The position numbers were made by a program, and so were the translations under genes. A DNA stretch of 64,000 bases from Betaproteobacteria bacterium Ga0077526. Lineage in GTDB: Bacteria > Pseudomonadota > Gammaproteobacteria > Burkholderiales > Ga0077523. The stretch's first letter is position 1. Every line of letters starts with the position of its first letter. The stretch spans positions 1-64,000 of the forward strand of contig LNDV01000024.1 in the NCBI GenBank assembly GCA_001464765.1, given 5' to 3'. Below, piece by piece: positions 55,319 through 63,630 of the stretch. The notes beneath the pieces were generated by a model. It was given only the letters and a program-made list of their open reading frames with translations. It was not told where the DNA came from and made no database searches.

Positions 55319-56167
55319 ATGCCCACTGTCTCCACCCCCGATGGGGTCAGGCTCCACTACGAGGACTGCGGTTCGGGTCTGCCCATCGTGTTCGTCCACG
55401 AATTCGCGGGAGACGGCCGCAGTTGGGCGCCGCAAGTGCACCACTTCTCCCGGCGCTACCGCTGCATCACCTACAGCGCCCGCGGCTATCCGCCCTCCGA
55501 CGTGCCGCCGTCGTCCGACGCGTACTCCCAGGACGCTGCGCGCGACGACATTCTCGCGGTGATGGACGGCCTCGGGATCGAACGGGCCCACGTGGTGGGC
55601 TTGTCAATGGGCGCCTTTGCCACTCTGCACTTCACGATGCGCTATCCACACAGGGTGATCGGTGCGGTGGTGGCGGGGTGCGGCTACGGCGCGCATCCCG
55701 ACGAATACGCCGAGTTCCAGGCCGCAGCCCAGGTCAACGCCAGAGTCATGCTCGAGCAGGGCATGGCGCACATGGCCGCGACGTACGGGCATGGTCCCGC
55801 GCGCCTGCAGTTTCGCGACAAGGACCCCGAGGGCTTCGCCACTTTCGTCCGGCAGTTCGCCGAACACTCCGCGCTGGGCTCGGCCAACACGATGCTGGGC
55901 TACCAGGGCCGGCGTCCGTCGCTCTATTCGCTGAAGGACGCGATGGCCGGCATCGAGACGCCGTTGCTGGTCGTGGCCGGCGATGAGGACGATTCGACGC
56001 TGGAGCCTTCCCTGATGATGAAGCGCACGATCCGCTCCGCCGGTCTCGTGATGCTGCCCCAGAGCGGCCATGTGCTGAATCTGGAGGAGCCTGCCTTGTT
56101 CAACCAGGTGGTGGAGGAATTCTTCCATCAGGTCGAGCGCGATCGCTGGGTCGTGCGCCCCCGATGA
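55319..56167 (+). CDS. Alpha/beta hydrolase
   Basis: 282 residues, alpha/beta-hydrolase fold. Oxyanion region 'VFVHEFAGDGRSW' (about 22-34), nucleophile elbow 'GLSMGAF' (Ser about 98), acid in 'VVAGDEDDST' and His in 'PQSGHVLNLEEP'. It heads an operon with a CoA-transferase and a crotonase; its stop overlaps the next start (ATGA). It may open a ring or hydrolyse an ester before CoA activation, but the substrate is unknown. Confidence 0.88.
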   Translation: MPTVSTPDGVRLHYEDCGSGLPIVFVHEFAGDGRSWAPQVHHFSRRYRCITYSARGYPPSDVPPSSDAYSQDAARDDILAVMDGLGIERAHVVGLSMGAFATLHFTMRYPHRVIGAVVAGCGYGAHPDEYAEFQAAAQVNARVMLEQGMAHMAATYGHGPARLQFRDKDPEGFATFVRQFAEHSALGSANTMLGYQGRRPSLYSLKDAMAGIETPLLVVAGDEDDSTLEPSLMMKRTIRSAGLVMLPQSGHVLNLEEPALFNQVVEEFFHQVERDRWVVRPR

Positions 56168-57336
56168 CCATGGCAGCGCTTGCCCATCTCAAGGTCCTCG
56201 ACCTCACCCGCGTGCGGGCCGGCCCCACGTGCGTGAAGCAGTTCGCGGACTGGGGCGCCGATGTCATCAAGGTGGAGATTCCCGGCGACGAGGACGACGG
56301 GTTCGGTGCCCGCCGCGGATCGGACTTCCAGAATCTGCATCGCAACAAGCGCTCGCTCACGCTCAATCTCAAGGACCCGCGCGGCGTCGACATCCTGAAG
56401 CGGCTGGTGCGGCAGTCCGACGTGCTGGTGGAGAACTATCGCCCGGACGTGAAGCACAAGCTGGGCATCGACTACGACACGCTCTCCCGCGAAAACCCGC
56501 GGCTCGTGTACGCGAGCATCTCGGGTTTCGGGGAGACCGGGCCGTATCGCACGCGGGCCGGCTTCGACCAGATCGCGCAGGGCATGGGCGGACTGATGGC
56601 CGTCACAGGACTGCCCGGACAAGGCCCTGTCCGCGCCGGCATCCCGGTCGCGGATCTGAGTGCCGGCCTGTTTGCTGCACTGGGCATCCTGATCGCGCTG
56701 CAGGAGCGTGCCGTGTCCGGAAAGGGGCAGTGGGTTCAGAGCTCCTTGCTGTCCTCGATGATCGCGATGATGGATTTCCAGGCGGCACGCTGGCTCGTGG
56801 AAGGCGAGATTCCCGAGCAGGCAGGCAACGATCATCCGACGTCGATTCCGACGGGCGTGTTTCCGACGACGGACGGGCATGTGAACATCGCGGCAAGCGG
56901 CACGGTGATCTTCGGTCGGCTGTGCAAGGCGCTGGACATGGAGGACGTCGCCACGCGTCCCGAGTTCGTCACGGCCGATCTCCGCTCCGCGAATCGCGTC
57001 GAACTGAATGCCCTGATCGCGGCGCGCACGCGCGAACTGAGTTCGACCGAGCTGATGCAACGGCTCAATGAAGCCGGTGTGCCGTCCGGCCCGATCAATC
57101 GGATGGATGCCGTGTTCGACGATCCGCAGGTGCGCCATCTCGGCATGGCCGTGCCCGTGCCGGGGAGCGACGGTGGCAACATCGATCTGGTGGGCCCGGC
57201 GTTCTCGCTTTCGCGAACACCGGCCACCATGAGGCGGGCCATGGGTGCGGCGGGAGAGCATTCCAACGAAGTGCTGCGGGAGCTCGGTCTTGGCGCCGAC
57301 GAGATCGCCGGGCTGCGCAACGACAAGGTCATTTGA
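56164..57336 (+). CDS. CaiB/BaiF family (class III) CoA-transferase
   Basis: 390 residues with the family pattern: 'LKVLDLTRVRAGP' start, 'ADWGADVIKVE', 'NKRSLTLNLKD', 'VLVENYRPDV', 'YASISGFGETGPY', and the catalytic Asp about 165 in 'IPVADLSAGLFAALGI'. These enzymes move CoA between carboxylic acids. It overlaps the hydrolase by 4 bp and is followed by the crotonase after 11 bp, so the three probably serve one catabolic route. Confidence 0.92.
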   Translation: MTMAALAHLKVLDLTRVRAGPTCVKQFADWGADVIKVEIPGDEDDGFGARRGSDFQNLHRNKRSLTLNLKDPRGVDILKRLVRQSDVLVENYRPDVKHKLGIDYDTLSRENPRLVYASISGFGETGPYRTRAGFDQIAQGMGGLMAVTGLPGQGPVRAGIPVADLSAGLFAALGILIALQERAVSGKGQWVQSSLLSSMIAMMDFQAARWLVEGEIPEQAGNDHPTSIPTGVFPTTDGHVNIAASGTVIFGRLCKALDMEDVATRPEFVTADLRSANRVELNALIAARTRELSSTELMQRLNEAGVPSGPINRMDAVFDDPQVRHLGMAVPVPGSDGGNIDLVGPAFSLSRTPATMRRAMGAAGEHSNEVLRELGLGADEIAGLRNDKVI

Positions 57337-57340
57337 GGAG
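57335..57340 (+). promoter_or_regulatory. Ribosome binding site that fixes a GTG start
   Basis: GAGGAG lies 7 nt before the GTG at 57348. The ATG at 57342 is not usable because a TGA follows after one codon, so GTG is the start of the crotonase gene. Confidence 0.7.
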
Positions 57341-57347
57341 ACATGCG

Positions 57348-58130
57348 GTGAGTCGAGGACAAGTCAGGGTGGAACGGGAGGGGCCCATCGGGCGCCTGGT
57401 GCTCGACAATCCGGAACGGCGCAACGCGCTCAGCGCCGACATGTGGCGCGCGATCCCGATCGCGATGCGCGACTTCGACGCGGATCCGGCCATTCGCTGC
57501 GTGGTCGTGCGAGGGGAGGGCACCGTCGCATTTGCAGCAGGCGCGGACATCTCCGAGTTCGAATCGCAGCGTTCCAGCGAAGATGCGGTGCGCGCCTACG
57601 AGCAACTGCTGAACGACGCCCACCACGCGCTGGAACACTCGCCCAAACCGGTGATCGCCCTGATCCACGGCTTCTGCATCGGTGGCGGGCTCGCCACGGC
57701 GTTGTCCTGCGACCTTCGGTATGCGTCCGATGTCAGCCAGTTCGCTGTGCCCGCGGCGCGGCTTGGCCTCGGGTACGGGGTGCCGGGACACGCGCGGATC
57801 GTCGCCACCGTCGGGCACGCCGCAGCTCGCGAGATCATGTACACGGCTCGACGCTATTCCGCCGCGGAGGCCGCAGCCATCGGATTGGTGAGCCGTGTAA
57901 TGCCGGCCGCCGAGCTCGACGCCTATGTGCACGAGATGGCCATGACCATCGCCGCCAACGCGCCGCTCACCCAGGCGGCATCCAAGACCATCATCGATGC
58001 CCTGATCGCGCCGCAGGGAGACTTCGCGACCGGTCGTGCGGCCATTGCACGCTGCATGGCGAGCGAGGACTATCAGGAAGGGCGCAAGGCATTCATGGAA
58101 AAGCGCCGTCCGCAGTTCCGGGGGCGGTGA
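57348..58130 (+). CDS. Crotonase superfamily protein (enoyl-CoA hydratase-like)
   Basis: 260 residues. The crotonase CoA-binding and oxyanion-hole segments are present ('FAAGADISEF', 'GFCIGGGLATALSCDLRYA'). Both catalytic glutamates of enoyl-CoA hydratase appear to be replaced by Ala: 'GGGCELAMMCD' in the classic enzyme aligns with 'GGGLATALSCD', and 'QPEI' with 'VPAA'. So it may be an isomerase, a hydrolase or another member rather than a hydratase. Last of a three-gene operon. The GTG start at 57348 is set by its ribosome site. Confidence 0.88.
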   Translation: MSRGQVRVEREGPIGRLVLDNPERRNALSADMWRAIPIAMRDFDADPAIRCVVVRGEGTVAFAAGADISEFESQRSSEDAVRAYEQLLNDAHHALEHSPKPVIALIHGFCIGGGLATALSCDLRYASDVSQFAVPAARLGLGYGVPGHARIVATVGHAAAREIMYTARRYSAAEAAAIGLVSRVMPAAELDAYVHEMAMTIAANAPLTQAASKTIIDALIAPQGDFATGRAAIARCMASEDYQEGRKAFMEKRRPQFRGR

Positions 58131-58150
58131 ATCCACGTTGCGCGATGCGC

Positions 58151-58235
58151 TGGTGCGCCCAGCCGGAGTCGAACCGGCATGACTTTCGTCGAGGGATTTT
58201 AAGTCCCTTGCGTCTACCAATTTCGCCATGGGCGC
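58151..58235 (-). tRNA. tRNA-Leu (anticodon UAA)
   Basis: 85 nt with encoded CCA. The acceptor GCGCCCA pairs with TGGGCGC, followed by A and CCA. The anticodon loop reads ACTTAAAATCC with TAA as the anticodon. A long variable arm (TCGACGAAAGTCA region) and GGTTCGACTCC T arm mark a class II tRNA, as expected for Leu. It lies between the crotonase and methyltransferase genes. Confidence 0.95.
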
Positions 58236-58284
58236 GCGGGACGGAATTGTCCCACGGAACTTGCGCTGATCGCGCAGCCGGACG

Positions 58285-59271
58285 ATGAGCAGCCACGACG
58301 ACGCGCATCGCAGCTATCAGTCCCTGGACGAGCCCGCCGCGCGCGAGGCGCTCGATGCCCACTACGACATGGGCGAGGGCGTCTACAAGCTGTGGGCCAG
58401 TCCTCTCTCGGTGCTGCAGGCCATCGCGGCCGGCTGGGCCCGCAGCGATCACCCTGCCCAACTTCACTACGGCTGGGATCTCGAAACCGCCCGCTCTCTC
58501 GACGCTGCGATCCGCGCCACCACCGACGTGGTGTTCTCGGAGCTCGCTCTCGACCCCGCGGCAGGCGGCCAACGCGTGCTCGAACCCGGGTGCGGGATCG
58601 GGGGCGGGATCACCCAGCTCGCCGCCGCCCATCCCAATTTCGAGTTCGTAGGCCTGTCGATCGTCGAAGCCCAGCTTCGCACGGCCAACGCCCGCGCGGC
58701 CGGAAAGCGCCTGCGCAACGCGAGGTTCGTCGCAGCCAACTATCTGCGGGCGCCGCTGCCTGACGCTTCCTTCGCCGGCTGCTATGCCATCGAGGCCCTC
58801 TGCTACACCCCTGTGGAGATGAGGGCGGACCTGATGCGGGAGCTTTTCCGCCTTCTGGCGCCGGGGGCGCGCCTCGCCGTGCTGGATGGTTACACCAGCC
58901 GCTCACCGCGCGACGCCCGCGAGGCCGGTTATCTTCAGGATGTCCTCGACGGCTGGACCCTTCCGCCGTCCGGGTCGGCCGAGGCGTTCACCCACCGCGC
59001 CGAACAGGCGGGCTTCGAACCCGTGCGCGTCGAGGAAGTCACCTCGCATATCCTCGCCTCCGGCCGGCGAATCCGGGCAATCGGGCTGGGCGCTCTGACA
59101 CCGTTGTCTGTCCTCTCCCGGGTCCCTGGGATGGGCAGCCTGCTGGCTCCCATCGGGTTCGCTTCCGCCCTCGGCGCCCGGCGCTTCGCGGCGGCCTGCC
59201 GATCGCAGGTTCGGCTGTTCGAATGCGGTCTGGGCAGCTACTGGCTGCACATCTTCCGAAAACCTTCCTGA
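58285..59271 (+). CDS. Class I SAM-dependent methyltransferase
   Basis: 328 residues. SAM-binding motif I 'LEPGCGIGGGITQLA' (about 98-112), with 'FVGLSIVEAQLRTA' as the acidic-strand region and 'FAGCYAIEALCYTP' as motif II. The N-terminal 'HYDMGEGVYKLW' and 'HYGWDL' resemble the lipid/terpenoid or small-molecule branch (tocopherol/sterol methyltransferase style). The substrate cannot be named. It stands between tRNA-Leu and the flagellar motor genes with no close operon partner. Confidence 0.85.
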   Translation: MSSHDDAHRSYQSLDEPAAREALDAHYDMGEGVYKLWASPLSVLQAIAAGWARSDHPAQLHYGWDLETARSLDAAIRATTDVVFSELALDPAAGGQRVLEPGCGIGGGITQLAAAHPNFEFVGLSIVEAQLRTANARAAGKRLRNARFVAANYLRAPLPDASFAGCYAIEALCYTPVEMRADLMRELFRLLAPGARLAVLDGYTSRSPRDAREAGYLQDVLDGWTLPPSGSAEAFTHRAEQAGFEPVRVEEVTSHILASGRRIRAIGLGALTPLSVLSRVPGMGSLLAPIGFASALGARRFAAACRSQVRLFECGLGSYWLHIFRKPS

Positions 59272-59392
59272 TCGGGCTGGCCTGCGTCTCGCGCCGACTC
59301 GCCAGAACATCGGCATAAGCCCTTGATTGCCTGAAGAGTGATACGGCCGCGTAAGCCCTGCTGCAGCGCGGCGGCATTCCAGCGGCCCTCCC

Positions 59393-59419
59393 TAAAGTCG
59401 ACCGGCCGAAATCCGTTAA
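59393..59419 (+). promoter_or_regulatory. Sigma-28-like flagellar promoter before motA
   Basis: TAAAGTCG, then 11 nt, then TCCGTTAA: TAAA and the -10 box have the 15-bp spacing of the FliA consensus (TAAAGTTT-N11-GCCGATAA), and six of eight -10 bases match. It lies about 105 bp before motA. Confidence 0.6.
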
Positions 59420-59524
59420 GCCAGCTATGACATTGGCTAGGCCGGACTTCGTCGTCTCTGTCCGGCAGCGCCGGTCAGCCAACCGCCCAACCACGTTCGC
59501 GATTCCCCCGGGAGTCCCAGTTCC

Positions 59525-60385
59525 ATGACCGTCATCGTCGGCTACATCATCATCCTTGGTTCCGTCATCGGGGGCTTCATCCTGGCGGGCGGCCACGTGG
59601 GCTCCCTCATCCAGCCGGTCGAAGTCATCATGATCGGCGGCGCCGCGGCGGGGGCCTTCGTGGTCACCAACACCGGCAAGGTGATCAAGGCCACTCTCGG
59701 CGCCTTGCCCACCGTCTTCAAGGGCTCCAAGTTCACCAAGGCCCTGTACCTCGAACTGCTCTCTCTGCTCTACGACATCCTCGCCAAGGTCCGCAAGGAA
59801 GGCCTGATGTCGATCGAATCGGACGTGGAAGCGCCCGAGCAGAGCCCGATCTTCTCCAAGTACCCGATGATCGTCTCGGACCACCATGCGATGGAGTTCA
59901 TGACCGACTACCTGCGGATCATGGTGGGCGGCAACCTGAATGCGTTCGAGATCGAGAACCTCATGGACGTGGAGATCGAAACCCACCATCACGAGGGCGA
60001 AGCGCCCGCGCAGGCGGTGGCCCGACTCGGCGACGGCCTTCCGGCCTTCGGTATCGTCGCGGCGGTGATGGGCGTGGTGCACACGATGGAGTCGGTGGGT
60101 CTCCCGCCCGCGGAACTCGGCAAGCTGATTGCCGCCGCGCTCGTCGGAACGTTCCTCGGCATTCTGCTGGCCTACGGTTTCGTGGGCCCGCTGGCCACCC
60201 TCCTGGAACACAAGCTGAACGAGTCGACCAAGATGTACCAGTGCATCAAGGTCACGCTGCTCGCGAGCCTCAACGGCTACGCACCCCAGGTGGCCGTCGA
60301 GTTCGGCCGCAAGGTTCTCTATTCCACTGAACGCCCGACCTTCAAGGAACTGGAGGAAGAGGTGAAGAACCGGAAAGGGAAGTAG
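59525..60385 (+). CDS. motA: Flagellar motor stator protein MotA
   Basis: 286 residues with four membrane helices (about 1-20, 32-52, 170-195, 200-222) and a large cytoplasmic loop that contacts the rotor. The conserved 'GDGLPAFGIVAAVMGVVHTM' segment (around 175) carries the proline needed for proton-driven torque. With MotB it forms the proton channel of the flagellar stator. A GGGAG ribosome site lies before the ATG. motB follows after 33 bp. Confidence 0.97.
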   Translation: MTVIVGYIIILGSVIGGFILAGGHVGSLIQPVEVIMIGGAAAGAFVVTNTGKVIKATLGALPTVFKGSKFTKALYLELLSLLYDILAKVRKEGLMSIESDVEAPEQSPIFSKYPMIVSDHHAMEFMTDYLRIMVGGNLNAFEIENLMDVEIETHHHEGEAPAQAVARLGDGLPAFGIVAAVMGVVHTMESVGLPPAELGKLIAAALVGTFLGILLAYGFVGPLATLLEHKLNESTKMYQCIKVTLLASLNGYAPQVAVEFGRKVLYSTERPTFKELEEEVKNRKGK

Positions 60386-60418
60386 TGCGCGCACGCACGA
60401 GCCCGGCGGTGACATGAG

Positions 60419-61435
60419 ATGAGTGACGACAGCCAGCAGCCAATCATCGTCAAGAAGATCAAGAAGGGCGGCCATGGTCACCATGGCGGCGCCTGGAAGA
60501 TCGCCTATGCCGACTTCGTGACCGCCATGATGGCGTTCTTCCTGCTCATGTGGCTGCTCGGGTCCACCACCAAGGGTGACCTCAACGGCATTTCCGAGTA
60601 CTTCCAAACACCGCTCAAGGTTGCACTGATGGGCGGTTCCGGCGCCGGCGAGGCGACGAGCGTGATCAAGGGCGGGGGCACCGACCTCACGCGGAAGACC
60701 GGCGAGGTCAACAAACGAACCGACGGCAAGAAGCGATCGGGGGTCATCGACGCCGAGGAAGCGGAGAAGGCCATCAACGCAGCGGAAGCCGAGCGGCTGA
60801 AGGGCGTCAAGGAGGAACTGCAGGAGGTGATCGAGAACAATCCGACGCTGCAGCAGTTCCGCGACCAGCTGCTCATCGACATCACCACGGAAGGTCTGCG
60901 TGTGCAGATCGTGGACAAGCAGAACCGTCCGATGTTCGCGATCGGCAGCAGCGAGCTGCAGCCCTACACGCGGGAGATCCTGCGGGAAATCGGCAAGGTC
61001 ATGAACGATGTGGAGAATCGGATCACGATCTCCGGTCACACCGATCACAGCCCTTACTCGGGCGGCGAGAGGGGATACAGCAACTGGGAACTGTCTGCTG
61101 ACCGGGCGAACGCGGCGCGACGCGTGCTGCTGTCCGGCGGCATGGAAGAACACCGGATCGCGAGAGTCATCGGCCTCGGCTCCGCCGTTCTGCTCGACGC
61201 GTCGGATCCGTTCAGCCCGATCAACCGGCGCGTGAGCATCATTCTCATGAATCGCCGGGCGGAGAAGGCCGCCAAGACCGACGGCGGCACGATCGAAGTG
61301 GAAGAACTGGGCAAGGACGGCAAAGCCGCCGAGGTGTCGGAGACAGCAACGAAGCCGATCAGTCTGCCCACGAAGGCGATATCGTCCGCGGGAACGAAGG
61401 AAGAGCATGGGTCCGGGAGCGGAAAGACCCATTGA
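60419..61435 (+). CDS. motB: Flagellar motor stator protein MotB
   Basis: 338 residues. A basic N-terminus, one membrane helix (about 25-48) with the proton-carrying Asp in 'YADFVTAMMAFF', a plug and linker region, and a C-terminal OmpA-like peptidoglycan-binding domain (about 165-280: 'ISGHTDHSPYSGG', 'SADRANAARRVL', 'NRRVSIILMNRR'). It anchors the stator to the cell wall. The next gene starts 29 bp before its stop. Confidence 0.97.
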   Translation: MSDDSQQPIIVKKIKKGGHGHHGGAWKIAYADFVTAMMAFFLLMWLLGSTTKGDLNGISEYFQTPLKVALMGGSGAGEATSVIKGGGTDLTRKTGEVNKRTDGKKRSGVIDAEEAEKAINAAEAERLKGVKEELQEVIENNPTLQQFRDQLLIDITTEGLRVQIVDKQNRPMFAIGSSELQPYTREILREIGKVMNDVENRITISGHTDHSPYSGGERGYSNWELSADRANAARRVLLSGGMEEHRIARVIGLGSAVLLDASDPFSPINRRVSIILMNRRAEKAAKTDGGTIEVEELGKDGKAAEVSETATKPISLPTKAISSAGTKEEHGSGSGKTH

Positions 61436-62189
61436 CCTGGCGGGCGGCGCTCGCGTGCGGGTTCCGCCGATCCTCGTCGCCCTGACGGCGCAGTCCCTGG
61501 CCTGGGGGCTGTGCCGGTTCGTGTTCGGCGACTTCGTCGGCGGCGGAATTGCGTTCGCGCTGGCTTCGGGTGTGCTGGCCGCGGGCATCGCCGCGACGTT
61601 TCGCATGGCACCCTGGTGGATTCCCGTTCACGCGGTGTTCCCTGCCGCAGTGCTCCTCACTTCCAGACTTTCCGTCGACCCGCTCTGGTTCCTGGGCGCC
61701 TTCGTTTTCCTGCTGGCCGTCTTCGGCTCGACATTCCGGACTCAGGTTCCGCTCTATCTCTCGAATTCACGAGCCATCGGGGCGATCGCGGCCCGCCTGC
61801 CGGCGAACCGCGCGTTCCGTTTCCTCGATCTAGGCTGCGGCACGGGTAGTGTCGTAGCGCCCCTCAGCCGCGCGTTCGACCGTGGCGACTTCGTGGGGGT
61901 CGAACTGGCGTGGATGCCATATCTGATCGCGAAACTGCGCGCACGCATCGGCGGAAACCGGCATCGCGCCGAACGCACGGATCTGTTCACGATGGATCTG
62001 TCGCAGTTCGATGTGGTGTATGCCTTCCTGTCACCGGTGCCGATGCCGGAGCTGTGGCGAAAGGCGAGGGCGGAGATGCGCCCCGGCACCCTTTTCGTGA
62101 GCAATACCTTCGCCGTCCCGGGCGTTCCGGCGGACGAGACCGTGCACGTCGGCCCCGGCCAGCGCAGCCTTCATCTCTGGCGGATGTGA
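61407..62189 (+). CDS. Membrane-anchored class I methyltransferase
   Basis: 260 residues. Several hydrophobic segments in the first half (about 20-45, 50-70, 73-105) are followed by a SAM-binding fold with motif I 'FLDLGCGTGSVV' (about 137-148) and 'DFVGVELAW'. The methylase part is short. The start overlaps the end of motB by 29 bp and the HDOD gene begins 4 bp after its stop, so the three are probably one transcript. Target unknown. Confidence 0.8.
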   Translation: MGPGAERPIDLAGGARVRVPPILVALTAQSLAWGLCRFVFGDFVGGGIAFALASGVLAAGIAATFRMAPWWIPVHAVFPAAVLLTSRLSVDPLWFLGAFVFLLAVFGSTFRTQVPLYLSNSRAIGAIAARLPANRAFRFLDLGCGTGSVVAPLSRAFDRGDFVGVELAWMPYLIAKLRARIGGNRHRAERTDLFTMDLSQFDVVYAFLSPVPMPELWRKARAEMRPGTLFVSNTFAVPGVPADETVHVGPGQRSLHLWRM

Positions 62190-62193
62190 CGCC

Positions 62194-63630
62194 GTGTCAG
62201 CCGACATCGTGCAGGTCGTCGAAGCGCTGGGAGGGCGGCCGATTCCGGTCCTTGCCGCCACGGCCGATGCACTGGGCAAACTCCGGCGGGAGATGGAGAA
62301 GATCAGTGCACGGGACATTTCGCGAGTCGTTCTGCGCGATCCGCTTCTGACCCTCGAAGTGCTGCGCTACGCGCAGCAACGTCGCAGCGCCCGGCAGTCC
62401 GCCGACATCACCACGGTCGAGCATGCCGTGATGATGCACGGCATCGAAAGCTTCATGGGGCAGTTCTCCGCCGTGACCACGCTGGAGGACACTCTCGCCT
62501 CCGATCCGATGGCGCTTCAGGGCGCGCTGCATGTGGTGAGCCGGTCGCAGCATGCCGCGGCGTTTGCCCGATCGATCGCCGCGCAGCGCCACGACGTTGA
62601 GTCCGACGAAGTGACGATCGGCGCGCTTCTGCACGATCTCGCCGAACTGCTGCTGTGGTTCCACGCGCCGCGCGATGAGCTGCATGTCCAGTGCCTCGTG
62701 AACGAAGCCGCCGGGTTGCGCAGCGCCTCGGCGCAGCGTCTGGTGTTCGGATTCACGCATGGCGAACTGCAGTTGGCCCTCGCCGAGGCCTGGCATCTGC
62801 CGAACCTGCTCGTGCGATTGATGGACGATGAGCACGCAGACCATCCTCGCGTCGTGAACGTCGCGCTGGCCGCGGCACTGGCCCGCCATCTGAGCCATGG
62901 CTGGCACGACCCGGCGCTGCCGGATGACTACACGCGCCTGCAGAAGATCCTGAATCTCACCCCCGACGGCGCGTACCGGCTGGTACGACAGGCCGGCCTC
63001 AGCGCGTCGCGACAGTGGAAGAGCACGGGAGTGCGCCCCGTGGGCACCTGGCTGCCGATGGAGGAGGGGAGAGTGCTCGCCGAATACGCGACACTGCCTT
63101 TCCCGAAGGCACCGGACCCGACGATGTTCAAGTCGACCATGGGAAGAGTGCAGGCCGCACTGCCGGCGGTCGATGCCGACGCGCTGATCGCCGGGACGCT
63201 GTTCGGGCTGCATTTCGGCCTCGGGCTGGAGCGGGTCTGCTATCTGGACGTGGCGCCCGACGCCGCGTCGTTGCAGGTCCGCTTCTGCGTCCGCACGAAC
63301 GCCGCCATGGAACCGAGTCTGCGCGGACATCGCTTCCCGCTCTCCGGCACGGACCTTTTCTCGCGGCTGCTGCCGCGCATGCAGGGCGTCTGGGCGGGCG
63401 GCGAAAACCGCCCGAAGCTCACGGCTCTCCTCCTTCCGGAACATCGCGAGATGCTGGGCGAGGGCGACTTTCTGGTCATGTCATTCCATCTGAACGGGAA
63501 GCCGGCCGGGCTGCTGGTGGCCGACCGGGGAAGCGCGGGTGGTCGCATTCCGGAATCGTTGTACGCACCCTTCAAGGCCGCCAGCATGGCGCTCGCGCAT
63601 CGTCTGACGACCGGGTCCGCCCATGGCTGA
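62194..63630 (+). CDS. HDOD domain protein
   Basis: 478 residues. An HDOD-type domain (about 5-260) begins with 'LGGRPIPVLAATADALGKLR' and includes the 'LLHDLAELLLW' stretch with the HD pair. A C-terminal region (about 290-475) is of unknown fold. HDOD proteins lack clear nucleotidase activity and act in signalling, often with motility or c-di-GMP. It begins at a GTG, 4 bp after the methyltransferase stop, and overlaps the next gene by 8 bp. Confidence 0.85.
   Translation: MSADIVQVVEALGGRPIPVLAATADALGKLRREMEKISARDISRVVLRDPLLTLEVLRYAQQRRSARQSADITTVEHAVMMHGIESFMGQFSAVTTLEDTLASDPMALQGALHVVSRSQHAAAFARSIAAQRHDVESDEVTIGALLHDLAELLLWFHAPRDELHVQCLVNEAAGLRSASAQRLVFGFTHGELQLALAEAWHLPNLLVRLMDDEHADHPRVVNVALAAALARHLSHGWHDPALPDDYTRLQKILNLTPDGAYRLVRQAGLSASRQWKSTGVRPVGTWLPMEEGRVLAEYATLPFPKAPDPTMFKSTMGRVQAALPAVDADALIAGTLFGLHFGLGLERVCYLDVAPDAASLQVRFCVRTNAAMEPSLRGHRFPLSGTDLFSRLLPRMQGVWAGGENRPKLTALLLPEHREMLGEGDFLVMSFHLNGKPAGLLVADRGSAGGRIPESLYAPFKAASMALAHRLTTGSAHG

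Noticed and set aside
59039..61606. An 855-codon minus-strand frame
   Set aside because: It is antisense to motA and motB, which are certain genes.
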